From: Impatiens glandulifera
Lineage: Eukaryota; Streptophyta; Magnoliopsida; Ericales; Balsaminaceae
Direction of reading: 5' to 3'
Length of the DNA: 64,000 bases
NCBI RefSeq assembly: GCF_907164915.1
Contig: NC_061870.1
Location: 25,643,348-25,707,347 of the forward strand
Positions 36,545 to 48,807 of the stretch are shown here, piece after piece; position 1 is the stretch's first letter, and each line of letters opens with the position of its first letter. The translations under genes were made by a program, and so were the position numbers. The notes under the pieces are model-generated. The model made no database searches. It had not been told where the DNA came from and saw only the letters and a program-made list of their open reading frames with translations.

Positions 36545-39500
36545 GATTTCTAGCTTCATCCTAGAGTAAAGGAGAGTTTAACACTTTAACTTCATTAAGC
36601 TTGTTTCATGTTCGTTATTTGGTGGGGAAGATTTGTTGGACTTTTCTCACAAAATATTGCTATAATATCTTTTTTATATTTAAATTTTATTAATAAAAAT
36701 AAATATATTTTATTATTTTAATTAAATAGTTGAAAAAAATAAAAATATAATATATGACATTTTAAATAAATTTCAAAAAAATAAAATCAAACTATCTTCA
36801 AAATTGTATAAATTGTCTATTGATAAATATAAGAATGGTTTATAACTCTAACAATAAGTGTACTTAAAATGACTAAAAATCACCGCTTAAAACGTTTTAA
36901 GTTGAGTTAAAAAAAAAAATAGACGTGATAACTTCAATTATAAGCATCCACTTTCTCTTCAAAGATCATATCTAATCCCAATTAAGGGTAATTTGCATTA
37001 GAGTTGTCATTATACCTGGTATATTTATATAAGCTTATAAATTTTTTTTGAGAGTTGATTTACATGTAATGAATAAGTATATCAAAATAATTGTTGAAAA
37101 GTTTAATAATCAAATACTAGTTTAATATAAATAAAATACATCAACACAAGATTTCACAATTTTCAACCATTTATATTTGTCCTTTGGAAGTTCACATTTA
37201 ATATTATGATATTTTCATGATTTTGAAATAAATACAAAATAGGTTCCAACATTTTTAATTGTGTTGACCTAAGTTGTTGGCATTTATAACAAATCGGTAT
37301 CCAAGTCTAAATGCTAGATAGATCTGCTTAGACAAAGAACTTCAAGATTGTCTTTCTCAAATCAAGGGCTAAGAAAGTTATCTTTTGAACATTTTCATTT
37401 TCATTGTCTTCCATTAATTTCGAGGTTGAAAAGTCATCATTTTGGTTGAGTCTTGATCTTGATGTACGACTTAATAATGAAAATTTTAGTTTTTGCTTCA
37501 TAAATAATAATATCAAAAGTTTTAAATATACCATTTTCACAAACATAAAAACTAATATATTTAACTTCTATAATAGAGGAATCTTTAAACAAGCAAATGT
37601 CCTTTCCTTGGGAAAATCTTCAACATGTATTACATTATGTTATCAATTACTACATGATTATAAAAATCTTAAAATCCAAACACCCATGTACATAACCTTA
37701 AACCCAACAAATTTTGGGCAATTTACAACTTGGCAGAAATTGTTTAAATTCTGAATTTTGGCACCACCTTACCAAAAATAGTAAAATATTATTTCACTTG
37801 ACAGTTATTCTCAAAATACTGAAACATTATTTCACTTTTTTGGTTGTATCATTTAATTCATTAACAAAAATAATAAAATATCTTATATTTTAAATTATTA
37901 TTTTTTATTTTATTTATATATCAAAAAATTTTACAAAAAAATCTTTAGTTTTTCAAAATCATCGTCAATCAATTTTTTTCATCGCACAAAGTTATTGAAA
38001 TAACTCAATCCGAACATCATAGCAATAACTAAAAATTTATGGCATGATTCATGATTGACATTATTTGTGTCATCTTCCAAAGTTAAATTAAACCCTTCTT
38101 AGTCACCCAAATCTAATTAATGATAGATCATCTTATTATAATTATATTAGTTTAATTTCATATACTCTCCAACGGTGTCAATAGAAAAAGGTATCTCAAC
38201 AGTATAAAATAATTAATTAATATAATAATGTTAATTAAAAAATAATTAAGTTCTAAAACTAAATCAAACATATACACATGTGAGATTTGTTTAATATGTA
38301 CAAACACAATATTGTTATTATTTTATTACTAAAACACTATTAAAATATTTTGTATTATCTCAAAATTTTATAATAATACTTTTAACTTACCACAAATAAG
38401 ATATATACCTGTAAAAAGATCAAATTATTCTGGAAGATTTTTTATTTTATTTTTTGCATTTTCTACATGGGTTAAAAATTGTCCCAACTTTTTCTCTAGC
38501 TGGCTTCCCAAACACATTATCATATGTAATATTGAAGTAGAATGAATATTTGCCAACCTAGTGTGAATATTTTAAACAACATTTAAAATTATGTTGATGC
38601 TCATATGGGTACCTGGGTTAGGTTGTTGGATTTGTTGACCATGTGTCTGTTGACCATGTGTCGATTCTGTTTCGGCCTTTATTGAGTTTTGTTGGGGTTG
38701 ATGTTATTGTTGAGTCACACCGCTAAACTTGAAGTTGGTTTGAAGCTTGAAAGCGTGAGTTTAAAACATGTTAGACGGTTAATTGAATGTGTGCCGCAAG
38801 TACAGACAATTTATTTTTTTTTAATTTAACATGGTTTTGTGATTGTAACCATACGGGAAAGTCAGAGTTGTCCAATTGGAAATGTTCTCGAAATTCTAGC
38901 AATGCCCATGTAAGGATCCGAAGTCCCACCTTCGAATAGGCTGACTATTGAAATTTTGATTTTGTTTAACTACATTTGTTCGTTTTTACTTTTTTTAATT
39001 TTCTATTTGTAATTTATAACATTTGTTAATTATCATTTTAATGTTTTTTTGAATTCTATCATAATAAGTTATTACATAAATGTTATAATTTGAACCAAAA
39101 TATTGATTCTATGAAATTTTACAATTTAGTTACAATTTTGGTGTTTAAATAAATAGATAAATGGATATATATTATCATTTAAAAAATAAAGTAATACACA
39201 TTTGTCAAATTAAAAATCTAGTTGGGTGAGGACCATAACATTGCAGTTACAATTAAATTTTAAAAACAAATGACAATATATGTAGTCAATATTGACAACC
39301 TTATAATACTTTTATTTTGTTAAAACACATCTTTAATTTATAATAAAGCAATGATATCTGAATTATAAACTTTTCCAAAGACAAGTAGCCAAAATAAAAT
39401 ACAAAAAGGTAATACAAATTACATTGAAAATAGGCCCCCCAATAATTAAAGTTAGCTTTGTTTGCTAAATTAAATTGATATATTTTTTATTTTTTTTTAA

Positions 39501-40420
39501 AATTTGATTCACTCTCTAAAATAGATCGCAAAGTGTAGTAGTTAAGTAATAGGAAAAATGACAAGAAAAATATTGATGGGGCTGACTAATTAAGAAACCA
39601 AATATATTAGAGTACAAAACAACTGGCACTCATAAACATAAAATAATAATAATAATAATGACAACTGTCATTGCAATTTTATGTCACAATTATGTGAATG
39701 AAATTATGAATGAATACCTTTTTTTTCCTATTTCTCTTATACGTGTTTGATTAGTTTGTTTGACTCTATGAGAATAAATTTTTTTTATAGGAAGAGATCC
39801 TTAATGCAAATAAATTTAAGCAAACAAGTTTGTGAAAAACATTAAAAACCCTTAAACTAAAAAATGCATTGAAATAATTATAGAATAAATTGAACTGAAT
39901 AATTTAATAAACTTAGATTGTCACTTTAAAATATACATGCTTAAATAAACAATTAAATTAAATTAAATATTTAATCACAAAAATCACAATTAAATTATAA
40001 AAACTCATTAAAAAAAGTAGTATTATTGATAAAATAAAATAAAATATCCTAAGTGACAAGATTAATTTCTAAAAAAAAAATAAAGTATACAAAGCTCGAT
40101 TTCTAGTCAGAATTTTCTTAAATTAAATTGAAGATGATGACTATAATCCATTCAAGAAAAAAAATACAAACATAAACTATACTAAAAATAATACACAGTC
40201 AACAATGGTCAATTAAAGCTTCAAACTCACCAAAGATCGAAACCTAGACATGATTGCCAAATCCCACTAGAAAAATATATTTCTGATTCATTTATTCACC
40301 AAAATCAACATTGAAAGTTTTTATTTATCCAAGTCACATTTAAACAACCACTTACCCAAACCACATTTTATATGTATAACATTGTAGGTTTAGATTATAA
40401 ACAATGCAGGCTCGGTTTTG
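36545..40420. other. AT-rich intergenic region
   Basis: No host gene was recognised. Open frames at 37328-37546 (minus) and 37404-37754 (plus) overlap on opposite strands and have no domain. A GC-richer stretch at 38600-38960 (AGGTTGTTGGATTTGTTGACC, duplicated GACCATGTGTC, ATGTAAGGATCCGAAG) may be a transposon fragment. A MITE of family B lies at 37775-38035. Confidence 0.5.
37775..38035 (+). mobile_element. MITE, family B, copy 3
   Basis: Same block order as 27085-27350, including TATCTTATATTTTAAATTATT, AAAATCATCGTCAATCA and AGTTATTGAAATAACTC. Non-coding. Confidence 0.5.
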
Positions 40421-40424
40421 AGTT

Positions 40425-40685
40425 ATTTAGATAATAAAAAAAATTAAACATTATTTCACTTATACTCTCCTCCATTAAATCACGTAATTCATTAATAAAA
40501 TACAAAATACTTTTTATTTAAAATTATTAATTTAATTTTTATATATTAATGATTTTCAAATTTTACCAAAAACAAAATTTTCATTTTCTCAAAATCATTA
40601 TCGATCATTATTTTTTTCTCTCCAAATTATTCAAATAACCGGATCATTTATTCACATCGTAATTGTTCAAACATGTTTAGTGTTT
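40425..40685 (+). mobile_element. MITE, family B, copy 4
   Basis: Starts near GAGTTATTTAGATAATA, ends near CAAATAACCGGATC. Internal blocks AATTCATTAATAAAATAC and CAAAATCATTATCGATCATT match the other copies. It lies about 400 bp upstream of the CC gene start. Confidence 0.5.
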
Positions 40686-41082
40686 TTCTCGGTATATCCA
40701 TTTTATTTAGTTTAGTGTAGCCTAAACTCATTTAATTCAATTTATTCCTCCCTAATTGATTTGTAATTGTGACTTATTCACTTCCCAAAATCAAACAAGG
40801 TCTAACTCTTTTTCTAATGTTCTCCTCCTCCTCTTCCAATAAATCATGATTGCCAATAAACTACTACAAATAAGTCTTAGCAAATAATCAAACAAACCCT
40901 AGTACTTGCTAATTTAATTGAGCAGATGCAAGAGTTTCTTCCCATAAACAATTCTCTCCCGTAACGTGCTTCTACATACAGAATCTTTCTTTAAAACATA
41001 GAAAGAGACAGATCTCTATTTACTTCTTCTTCTTCATCCTCACTCTTTTTTTTTTTTTTATCAAACTTCAGTCACACCGACA

Positions 41083-42179
41083 ATGTCAAATTCAGAGGTG
41101 ACAAGTCTAGCAGATTCATCACCGACAAGATCTCCTCCCCGTCGACCAGCCTATTACGTTCAGAGTCCCTCAAGAGATTCCCATGATGGCGAGAAAACGA
41201 CAAATTCTTTCCATTCCACCCCCATTTTCAGTCCAATGGGTTCACCGGGACCTCATTCCCGTGACTCTTCCTCTACCCGTTTCTCCGGTTCACTCAAACC
41301 CGGATCAAGAAAACCCGGCACAGGAGATGCTACAACCGCCCGTCCACACCACAGGAAAGGGGAAAAACACTGGAAGGGATTTGACGCCATTGAAGAAGAA
41401 GGTCTACTCGATGAAAACGATTCCAATGGAGGTCTCCCCCGTCGTTGCTATTTTCCAGCGTTCATTGTTGGGTTCTTCGTTTTGTTCTCATTCTTTTCTC
41501 TCGTTTTATGGGGAGCAAGCAGGAATCAGAAACCATCTGTCACAATGAAGGTCAGAATCAGAGATTAATAAACTAATTTGCTCGATTATATATCATCATG
41601 AATAATTTCTTAATGTTCTTTAAAACAGAGTATCATGTTCGATCAGTTCGTGATCCAAGCAGGGAGTGATGGCTCCGGCGTAAGTACAGAGATGGTTACA
41701 ATGAATTCAACAGTGAAGCTAATCTTTCATAACAGTGGAACATTCTTTGGTGTTCATGTGACATCAACTCCAGTAGATCTATCTTATTCAGAACTTACAT
41801 TAGCTACCGGAACAGTAAGTTAGTTATAAAGCTGTATAATCAAAACCCAGTTTCCAATTCTTGTAAATTAATTAGCTTTGACACGAAATTGCAGATTAAA
41901 AGGTTTTATCAATCGAGAAAGAGTAAAAGAACAATGGCGGTGTCGGTGCAAGGAAATATGATTCCTTTGTATGGTGGGGGATCGGATTTAAGTAGCAAGG
42001 AAGGAGTGACGACGGTTCCTGTGCCGTTGACATTGGATTTCACTCTTAGGGCAAGGGCTTATGTTTTAGGGAAACTGGTGAAACCTAAATTTTACAAAAG
42101 GATCAGTTGTTTTGTGGTGATGGACCCCAAGAAGATGAATGTAGCCATTCCATTGAAGAACTGTACTTATAATAATTGA
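41083..42179 (+). CDS. CC1: COMPANION OF CELLULOSE SYNTHASE-like LEA_2 membrane protein
   Basis: Three exons: 41083-41550, 41629-41814, 41895-42179; introns GT-AG and phase 0; 312 aa. The cytosolic N-terminus (1-121) contains SEVTSLADSSPTRSPPRRP, YYVQSPSRDSHDGEKTT and SRDSSSTRFSGSLKPGSRK, which match the CC1/CC2 group almost word for word. One membrane helix (about 123-145) follows, then an apoplastic LEA_2 domain with TGTFFGVHVTSTPVDLSYSEL and RARAYVLGKLVKPKFYKRI. In Arabidopsis, CC proteins bind microtubules through the N-terminus and travel with the cellulose synthase complex, sustaining cellulose synthesis under salt stress. The Pro/Lys-rich loop of Arabidopsis CC1 in the outer domain is replaced here by a short Gly/Ser stretch (YGGGSDLSSKEGVTT). 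Family membership is clear; CC1 versus CC2-CC4 is not. Confidence 0.9.
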
Positions 42180-43500
42180 TACATTTTACTCATCTGAGAG
42201 GCAATGGCAATGGCAATTGGCAGCAGACAGACAAGAAATGGTACTTTGATCTTTTGTTTTGGTACTGTGTGACATTTAAGAGCTTGTTTGATCATGGTTT
42301 TTTTGATTTTTTTTTTTATTGTTCGATAAAATATAGGTTATTTGGTTTTTAACAGTGAAAATTAAGTAATTGTATTTTGATATTTTATTTATAATATGTG
42401 AGTTTTTAGTAAAATAAATAAACATTAAAAGAGCACTAAGAGTGCACGGAAATTCATGTTTTTTTTTATTGTTTTGGTTGTTTATTTATATATGCAGAGG
42501 TTATTTTAAAATTTATAAATAAAAAAGTTGTTATGAGCTTTTGAATTAGTTAGTTCATTAAAAAAAAATTATGTTAAGAGATTTTGATTTAGTTAGTTCA
42601 TTACAAATTTATTGGAAAATGAGGTGAATATAGTTGTGCATAATTAACTAAAGAGAGCTTGTTTGATATTGATTGTTTAATTTTATTTTCTTGGGTTTGG
42701 GGATTTTTTCTTAAAATTTATTTATATAAAAAAATATTTGAGTTATTAATTATTAAAACATCTTTTAATAATTAAAATTTAAATTAAAAAAAATAAAGTA
42801 AAAATATCCAAAATATATATATTATAATATATAATATGATTGCTAAGAGTGCAGACTCCGGTTCATTAAAAAATAAATATACAAGTAGTGGGCTAGTTCA
42901 TATTTGAGTTTTCTAAATAATCTAATAAAATTAATTATTACACCACTTCGCTTTTTATCCCATTAAATCAATTAAAAATACTAAATTATATTATATTTTA
43001 AATTATTATTGTTAATTTTATTTATATATATATGAATACCATTTAAATTTTTTAATCAAAATAATATAATCATCTCTTTAAAATTATCGCACACAATTAT
43101 TATTTTCTTTCTCCATGTTATTTAAATAACTGAACCACTGAACAAGCTCTTGAATTATATATGGGTAGTTGTAAGACTAGTCTATAATCAACTATGTTTC
43201 AGATTGAATCAAATATTTGAATGAATTTACAACATTTTAAACTTTTTTAAATTTCTTTTATAAGTTTTATTCTTTTAATGATAAAGAATGAGATTTTGTA
43301 ATGTAAATTTAGTGTTTTTTTTTAATTAATAATCATACAAATTATATATTCATACATCAAATTATAAATATAAATTAACAATATGAAGTAATCTAAATAT
43401 TAAAGTATACATAGTTCATAATAAAAACTACGATTCAAATTTCATTAAACAAACTTTTAAACTATTATAGTTTTTTCTTAAGAAGAAAGAATGGCGGTTA
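42180..43500. other. 3' flank of the CC gene and AT-rich intergenic DNA
   Basis: Nothing coding. A MITE of family B lies at 42893-43157. A related, weaker AGCTTGTTTGAT-type stretch starts at 42282. Confidence 0.5.
42893..43157 (+). mobile_element. MITE, family B, copy 5
   Basis: Left end GGGCTAGTTCATATTTGAG and right end GTTATTTAAATAACTGAACC...ACAAGCTC form an imperfect inverted repeat. Non-coding. Confidence 0.55.
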
Positions 43501-43539
43501 AATATTTGAATAATATTATTGGTTTGCGGGAGTGAGAGT

Positions 43540-44246
43540 AAAAATGATGAGATGGTTGATGTGCAAAACGCACATGAGATGAGATATCGATTGAGATTGG
43601 TAATTGGTTTGTCGACAAATAAAAGGTCGATAACATTGGGATTGGTGGTTGGTTTGATAAGAAGCCGATAACAAATGATATATTGGTGGTTAAAAATATA
43701 TGAATAAGATATTTGGTTGACCAAAGTTTGAGGTCACAAGGTTAAATATTAAGTGAGATTGGTGATTGGTTTGCCGAAAAGATAAGAAACGTGTGAAAGT
43801 GTGATTGAGATATGGTTTGTTGATGGATAAGAGACTGATAACAAAGCATCGTGAGGTCACTATATTATAGGTCGATTGAGATTGGTGGTTAGTTTGTCGA
43901 GAGATAAGAGGCATATGAAACTATGATTGGTGGATGGTTTGTTGAGAGATAAGATGCGTGTGAACGTGTGATTGAGATTGGTGGTCGGTATGTCGAGAGA
44001 TAAGAGACATGTGAAAGTGTGAAAGTGAGATTGGGGTTGGTGGTTGGTATGCCGAGGTATAAGAGGTGTGTGCAATTGAGATTGGTGGTTAGTTTGTCGA
44101 GGGATAAGAGTCCGGTAACAAAAGATCGTGAGGTCACGAGATTAGAGGTCGATTGAGATTCATGATTGATTTATGGAGACATACTAGGCGTGTGAAAGTG
44201 TGATTGAGATTGGTGGTTGATATGTTGAGGGATTAAGAGACGTATG
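43540..44246. repeat. 51-bp minisatellite, array A, left part
   Basis: Degenerate units of about 51 bp contain GGTTGGTTTGTCGAGGGATA, AGAGGCGTGTGAAAGTGTGA and TTGAGATTGGTG. Longer variants carry GGTAACAAAGGATCGTGAGG and TCACGAGATTAGAGGTCG. The array is interrupted at 44247 by a Copia element and resumes at 48951. The part 43855-44225 is nearly the same as 51595-51960. Because 51 is a multiple of three, long open frames with a 17-residue repeat appear on the minus strand. Confidence 0.9.
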
Positions 44247-44376
44247 TGATATATTGAAATAGGGTTTTATTATACATTGAATATATTGAAATAGAAAACA
44301 ATAAAAGACTTATTTATAAGCCAACAAAGGGACTAAATAATAAAATATATAAAAGTAAAGGTCTAAAATACTAATA
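44247..44376 (-). repeat. 3' LTR of the Copia element, end altered
   Basis: 130 bp. It equals the other LTR except for the outer 14 bp after TGATA, which are replaced by a copy of TATTGAAATAG found inside the LTR. Confidence 0.9.
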
Positions 44377-44389
44377 TCCCCCGTCAAAC
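44377..44389 (-). other. Polypurine tract
   Basis: GACGGGGGA (read on the minus strand) lies directly between the RNase H stop codon and the 3' LTR. It is the expected primer site for second-strand synthesis. Confidence 0.8.
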
Positions 44390-46213
44390 TCATGATGCAG
44401 CAGCAATGAGCATTGAGAGTTTGTTAACAAAAAAACGAAAACGAGAAGAGGATAGAGCTTTGGTGAACAAGTCGGCAATCTGCACAGAGGAAGAAACAAA
44501 TGGCAATGTGATGGTACCGATTGCAAAGTGATGTCGAACAACATGACAATCAATCTCAATGTGTTTCGTCCTCTCATGGAACACCGAATTACGAGCAATC
44601 TGGATGGCACTCTTATTATCACAGAACAACGGAGTAGGCTCATGAAGAAAGACTCCCATGTCGGCAAGTAACCATCGTAACCAAACAGTCTCACAGGTCG
44701 TAGAGGCCATAGCACGATACTCAGCTTCCGTGGAAGATCTAGAGATCACATCTTGTTTCTTGCTCTTCCATGAAATCAAAGAATCACCAAGAAAGATACA
44801 AAACCCTGTGGTGGACTTGCGATCGGAGGGATCACCAGCCCAATCAGCATCAGAGAACGCTCGAAGATCCAAGGAAGAAGAGGAAGAAAGGAGAAGGCTC
44901 TGAAACTGAGTTCCCCGAAGATATCGGAGAATACGAAGGACAGCACTCCAATGAACTATAGTAGGCGCAGTAACAAACTGACTAACAATGTGTACAACAT
45001 GAGCAATATCGGGACGGGTGATGGTGAGGTAAACCAAGCTGCCAACAATAGTACGATACAAGGCTGGATCTGGCAAAGGTGAGCCATCAGTTAGAGAATA
45101 TCGAGCATTGGTTTCAATTGGAGTATCCACAATCTTATTATTAGTAAGACGAGCACGATCAAATATATCACCTATATATTTTGACTGAGATAAAATATAT
45201 CCCTTTGGAGATGAAGCAACCTCAATCCCAAGGAAATAACGTAACATCCCCAAATCTTTCATCGCAAAACTACAAGCAAACTCGGATTTCAAGAGCCCAA
45301 TCCCGTCAATATCATCACCTGTAATAATCATATCATCAACGTATAAAGATAGAAGAATACGACCTCGATCTGTACACTTGATGAACAATGCCGAATCATG
45401 ATGACTACGATGAAATCCTATTGAAGTGATCACAGAAGAGAATTTATCAAACCAAGCGCGTGGTGCTTGTTTAAGCCCATAGAGAGCTTTCCGGAGCTTA
45501 CAAACTTCACCAGGTTTGTGAGGGACACCAGGTGGAGGAACCATAAAAACCTCTTCTTGAAGATCTCCATTGAGGAAAGCATTCTTAACATCCATCTGAG
45601 TTATATTCCACTTACGAACGGAAGCAACAGCAATAAGAGTGCGAACTGTTGTCATTTTCGCAACTGGGGCAAAAGTTTCCTCGTAATCCATGCCATATTC
45701 TTGAGAAAAACCCCTCGCAACGACTCGGGCTTTATATCTCTCAATAGACCCATCAGACTTGGTTTTTATTTTGTATACCCATCGAGAACCAATAGGTCGT
45801 TTTCCTGATGGTAAAGAAACCAAATCCCAAGTATGTGTTTGATGTAGTGCTGCAAGTTCCTCAGCCATAGCAAACTGCCGAAGAGGATCAATAACAGCTT
45901 CTCGATAGGACGATGGCTCATACAAACAATGAATAGATGCTAAAAAGGAAGCAAAAGATGTAGAGTAACACGAATAAGAAAAATCAGGAAGTTTGGTTGA
46001 CTTACGTATACGGGTTGACTGACGAGGTGGAGGATCCACATAATCGGGAGGAGATTGAGAGACCGTGGAGGGAGGAAGATATGTGTCAGGAACTGCAGTA
46101 CTAGAGTCTGTAGTAGGAGGTGTCACCTCTGTAGTACTAGAATCTGTAGTAGGAGGTGTCACCTCATCATCAACCGTAAAAGGATCAATTCTAACAAAGT
46201 CTAGGTGAGTCAT
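44390..46213 (-). CDS. Copia reverse transcriptase / RNase H part of the polyprotein (607 aa open)
   Basis: Residues about 10-75 are a Thr/Ser/Pro linker with a tandem 12-residue repeat (EVTPPTTDSST). The RT domain begins near WDLVSLPSGKRPIGSRWVYK (129-148), continues with ARGFSQEYGMDYEETFAPVA, QMDVKNAFLNGDL and LYGLKQAPRAWF, and has the catalytic YVDD at 291-294. RNase H follows with SDADWAGDPSDRKSTTG, SSTEAEYRAMA and FHERTKHIEIDCH. All expected motifs are present, so RT/RNase H looks intact in sequence. The true upstream start is the gag ATG; the ATG at 46213 is only the first one after the frameshift near 46235. The stop is 13 bp from the 3' LTR. Confidence 0.9.
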   Translation of the reverse strand: MTHLDFVRIDPFTVDDEVTPPTTDSSTTEVTPPTTDSSTAVPDTYLPPSTVSQSPPDYVDPPPRQSTRIRKSTKLPDFSYSCYSTSFASFLASIHCLYEPSSYREAVIDPLRQFAMAEELAALHQTHTWDLVSLPSGKRPIGSRWVYKIKTKSDGSIERYKARVVARGFSQEYGMDYEETFAPVAKMTTVRTLIAVASVRKWNITQMDVKNAFLNGDLQEEVFMVPPPGVPHKPGEVCKLRKALYGLKQAPRAWFDKFSSVITSIGFHRSHHDSALFIKCTDRGRILLSLYVDDMIITGDDIDGIGLLKSEFACSFAMKDLGMLRYFLGIEVASSPKGYILSQSKYIGDIFDRARLTNNKIVDTPIETNARYSLTDGSPLPDPALYRTIVGSLVYLTITRPDIAHVVHIVSQFVTAPTIVHWSAVLRILRYLRGTQFQSLLLSSSSSLDLRAFSDADWAGDPSDRKSTTGFCIFLGDSLISWKSKKQDVISRSSTEAEYRAMASTTCETVWLRWLLADMGVFLHEPTPLFCDNKSAIQIARNSVFHERTKHIEIDCHVVRHHFAIGTITLPFVSSSVQIADLFTKALSSSRFRFFVNKLSMLIAAAS

Positions 46214-46224
46214 ATCATGAGAAT

Positions 46225-46968
46225 TTATAGGAATGGAAAAAATGGAATATGCTCAAGAAACAAAATATGACGGGAGACATATAATTTTTGACTGACGGGA
46301 TCAAAACAACGATAACCTTTCTGTCCTATCCCGTACCCCAAGAAAACACACATTACAGATCGTGAAGTCAATTTGTTACGCTCAACGTGTGGACGTAATA
46401 CAAAACAAGCGGAACCAAAGACACGTAATGAGGAATAAGCAGGAGCATATCCTTGAAGCTTTTCAAACGGTGACAAACCTGAGTTGTGAGATGTTGGAAT
46501 CATATTAATAAGATGTACAGCAGTGAGGATGGCTTCACCCCAAAAGACACTAGGAACATTGACAGAAAATAAGAGAGAGCGAGCTGTTTCAACAATATGT
46601 CGATGTTTTCTTTCTGCAACGCCATTTTGTTGAGGGGTGTCTGAACAAGAACTCTGATGAAGAGTTCCGTCAGAAGCAAGTAACCTAGAGAAATCATTAG
46701 AGGTGTATTCCCCACCCAAATCACAACGAAAACATTTGATGACAGACGAATACTGAGTTTTGACAAGAGCTCTAAAAGTATGAAATATACCTAAAAATTC
46801 AGAACGACGTTTCATAAGAAAAACCCAAGTATAACGAGTACAATCATCAATAAACGAAACATAATAGCGGGAACCCCCTTTTGTAGGTAAAGGAGAAGGT
46901 CCCCACACATCAGAATGAATTAGATCAAATGGAGCAAAAGATGAAGATAAACTTGTTTGAAAAGGCAA
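46225..46968 (-). pseudogene. Copia integrase part of the polyprotein, bounded by frameshifts
   Basis: The frame covers the integrase core: HSDVWGP (first Asp, residue 20), RCDLGGEY (second Asp, residue 83) and NGVAERKHRH (Glu, residue 119). The DDE triad is complete. The chromodomain-free C-terminal part reads VMCVFLGYGIGQKGYRCFDP, as in Copia. A one-base change near 46988-46991 separates it from the pre-integrase region, and another near 46231-46237 ends it just after ILFLEHIPFF. In the usual second Asp context, Cys replaces Ser (RCD for RSD). Confidence 0.9.
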
Positions 46969-47744
46969 AGCCGAAAACTTAGAAAGTTACAACCACTACA
47001 ATCAGAAACATCATCAGTTTTCAAATCACCTAAAACTCCAGTAGAAGCCAAAAATTTTAAACGGGATCCTGAAATATGTCCTAAACGAGAATGCCATAAA
47101 TAAAAGGTAGAAGAAGAGCGACTCAAATGAAAAGATGTCAAATCCACAGTAGAAGCAGCACTAGTAGCTATTTTTGGTACTTCGAGTTCATCCAACACAT
47201 ATAATCCTCCTCTCCTATGGCCTGTCCCATTCAGCTTCTGAGAATGTGGATCCTGCACATAACAAGTGGAATTAGAAAAGAAGACGGAATATCCCAAGTC
47301 ACACAATTGACTAACCGAGACAAGATTTAAGGTAAGACTTGGAATGTAATAGACATCTGAAAGAGTTAAATTGTGTGTATTAATAGAACCGACTCCTACT
47401 AATGGCATATGGGTACCATCAGCTGTTGCAACCGAGATAGACGAGTTTGGTGACAAAGAATCAAAAGAAAACAATTCAGGAGACATATGATGAGAGGACC
47501 CAGAGTCTAGAACCCAAACAGAAGAATATATACCTGAGGGAGCAGAGGTATTGGAAGAAGACAAACCGACATGAGAAGACGCTGACATGGCATGAGGTTG
47601 CGAAGCGAGAAACCTTTGGAACTGCTCAATCATCGATGGATCTATAGGAGGTGGAGTCAATACACTACTAGCTTGGAATGCTTGACTTGTAGGTTTCCAT
47701 GGGGGCAAATGAGATGATGATTGTGGAGGGCGTCTTTGTGATTG
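46920..47744 (-). pseudogene. Copia protease and pre-integrase part of the polyprotein
   Basis: In frame with gag but downstream of the TAG at 47745-47747. The aspartic protease is marked by VWVLDSGSSHHMS. The GAG-pre-integrase block follows: LYVLDELEVPK...LWHSRLGHISGSRLK, with its Cys pair (CSGC). The frame is lost right after that pair by a one-base deletion near 46988-46991 and ends at 46920. The protease cuts gag and pol products inside the particle. Confidence 0.9.
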
Positions 47745-48581
47745 CTATTGTGGTTGCGATTGTTGTTGTTGGTGCGGTTGTTTACCTTTATTGATTAACA
47801 AAGGACATTGGCCTTTCCAGTGACCCTTCTTTTTATAGAAAGCACATTCATCCATAGCCACTCGTGAGTTCAATCGATTCGGATGATTACTAGAGGGATT
47901 ATGTGGAGTTGCAAGAACGAATGAAGTAGATATTGGGTTATGCTCTTTGTCAAGTCGAGTCTTGATTCGTATCTCCTCAGCTATCAACTCATGGACAACC
48001 GAATATACTGAAGGCAAAGGGTTCCAATGCAAGATTGATCCACGCAAAGTCTCAAAATCAGATCGAAGAGCAACCAAAAATTGAACTAAGCGTTGTTGCT
48101 CTCGATGTGTGATGTAAGGTGCCAATACCCGTAATTCCTCAGACTCGGTAAGAGCCAACTGATCCCACAAATCAGACATGGCGGAATAAAAATCTTGGAT
48201 ACACAAATCATTCTGCTTGAGTGCACGAATGTCCGTTTCCAACTGAAATTGTCGGGCAAAATTAGACTGTGTATAAAGACGAGCAAGATGGTCCCAAACG
48301 TGCTTGGATGTATCGTACTTTGCCAACTGAACCCCAATCGAATGTGTGACAAAATTGTTTATCCACGTGATGATCTTCGAGTTATCGGCCTCCCAAATAT
48401 CGAGCATTGTTGCATAAGTCTCTGCAGCGTTATCGGTAGGTGGCATTTTCGTACCCATAACATAACCCCACATCGATTTTCCCTTCAAAATTTTTTTCAT
48501 CACATAGCTCCAATACGAATAATTTTTCCCATCCAACTGTACACTAATAGACTGAAGAGAATCGTCTTTACGAACAGCCAT
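47745..48581 (-). CDS. Copia gag part of the polyprotein
   Basis: I place the start at ATG 48581 (MAVRKDDSLQSISVQLDGKN) because family gag proteins begin this way; an upstream in-frame ATG at 48677 would add 32 hydrophobic residues that look like leader sequence. The UBN2-type gag domain is seen in YWSYVMKKILKGKSMWGYV, SKHVWDHLARLYTQSNFARQ and LVQFLVALRSDFETLRGSIL. The zinc knuckle reads C-x2-Y...GHWKGQC: the second Cys is Tyr, which should damage it. The frame ends at a TAG (47745-47747) in a Gln-rich stretch that is otherwise continuous with the protease. Confidence 0.9.
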   Translation of the reverse strand: MAVRKDDSLQSISVQLDGKNYSYWSYVMKKILKGKSMWGYVMGTKMPPTDNAAETYATMLDIWEADNSKIITWINNFVTHSIGVQLAKYDTSKHVWDHLARLYTQSNFARQFQLETDIRALKQNDLCIQDFYSAMSDLWDQLALTESEELRVLAPYITHREQQRLVQFLVALRSDFETLRGSILHWNPLPSVYSVVHELIAEEIRIKTRLDKEHNPISTSFVLATPHNPSSNHPNRLNSRVAMDECAFYKKKGHWKGQCPLLINKGKQPHQQQQSQPQ

Positions 48582-48791
48582 AACGAACAAGCAAATGAGA
48601 TCCAAGCAACAAAGGAACCAAACAAACAAAATCCCCAATTCACAAGCCAACAAACAAACCCTAGGAGCTGCAATCAATCAGTGCGGAAGCAAAACAAGAG
48701 ACATACCGTAACAGATTAATCCTTCGGTGTAGAAGCATAAGAATCGTTGCAAAAACCCTCGATCCCAACAAATCAAGCCCTATAAATGAAT

Positions 48792-48807
48792 GGTGGCTCT
48801 GATACCA
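48792..48807 (-). other. Primer-binding site (initiator tRNA-Met)
   Basis: TGGTATCAGAGCCACC on the minus strand directly adjoins the 5' LTR. Confidence 0.95.
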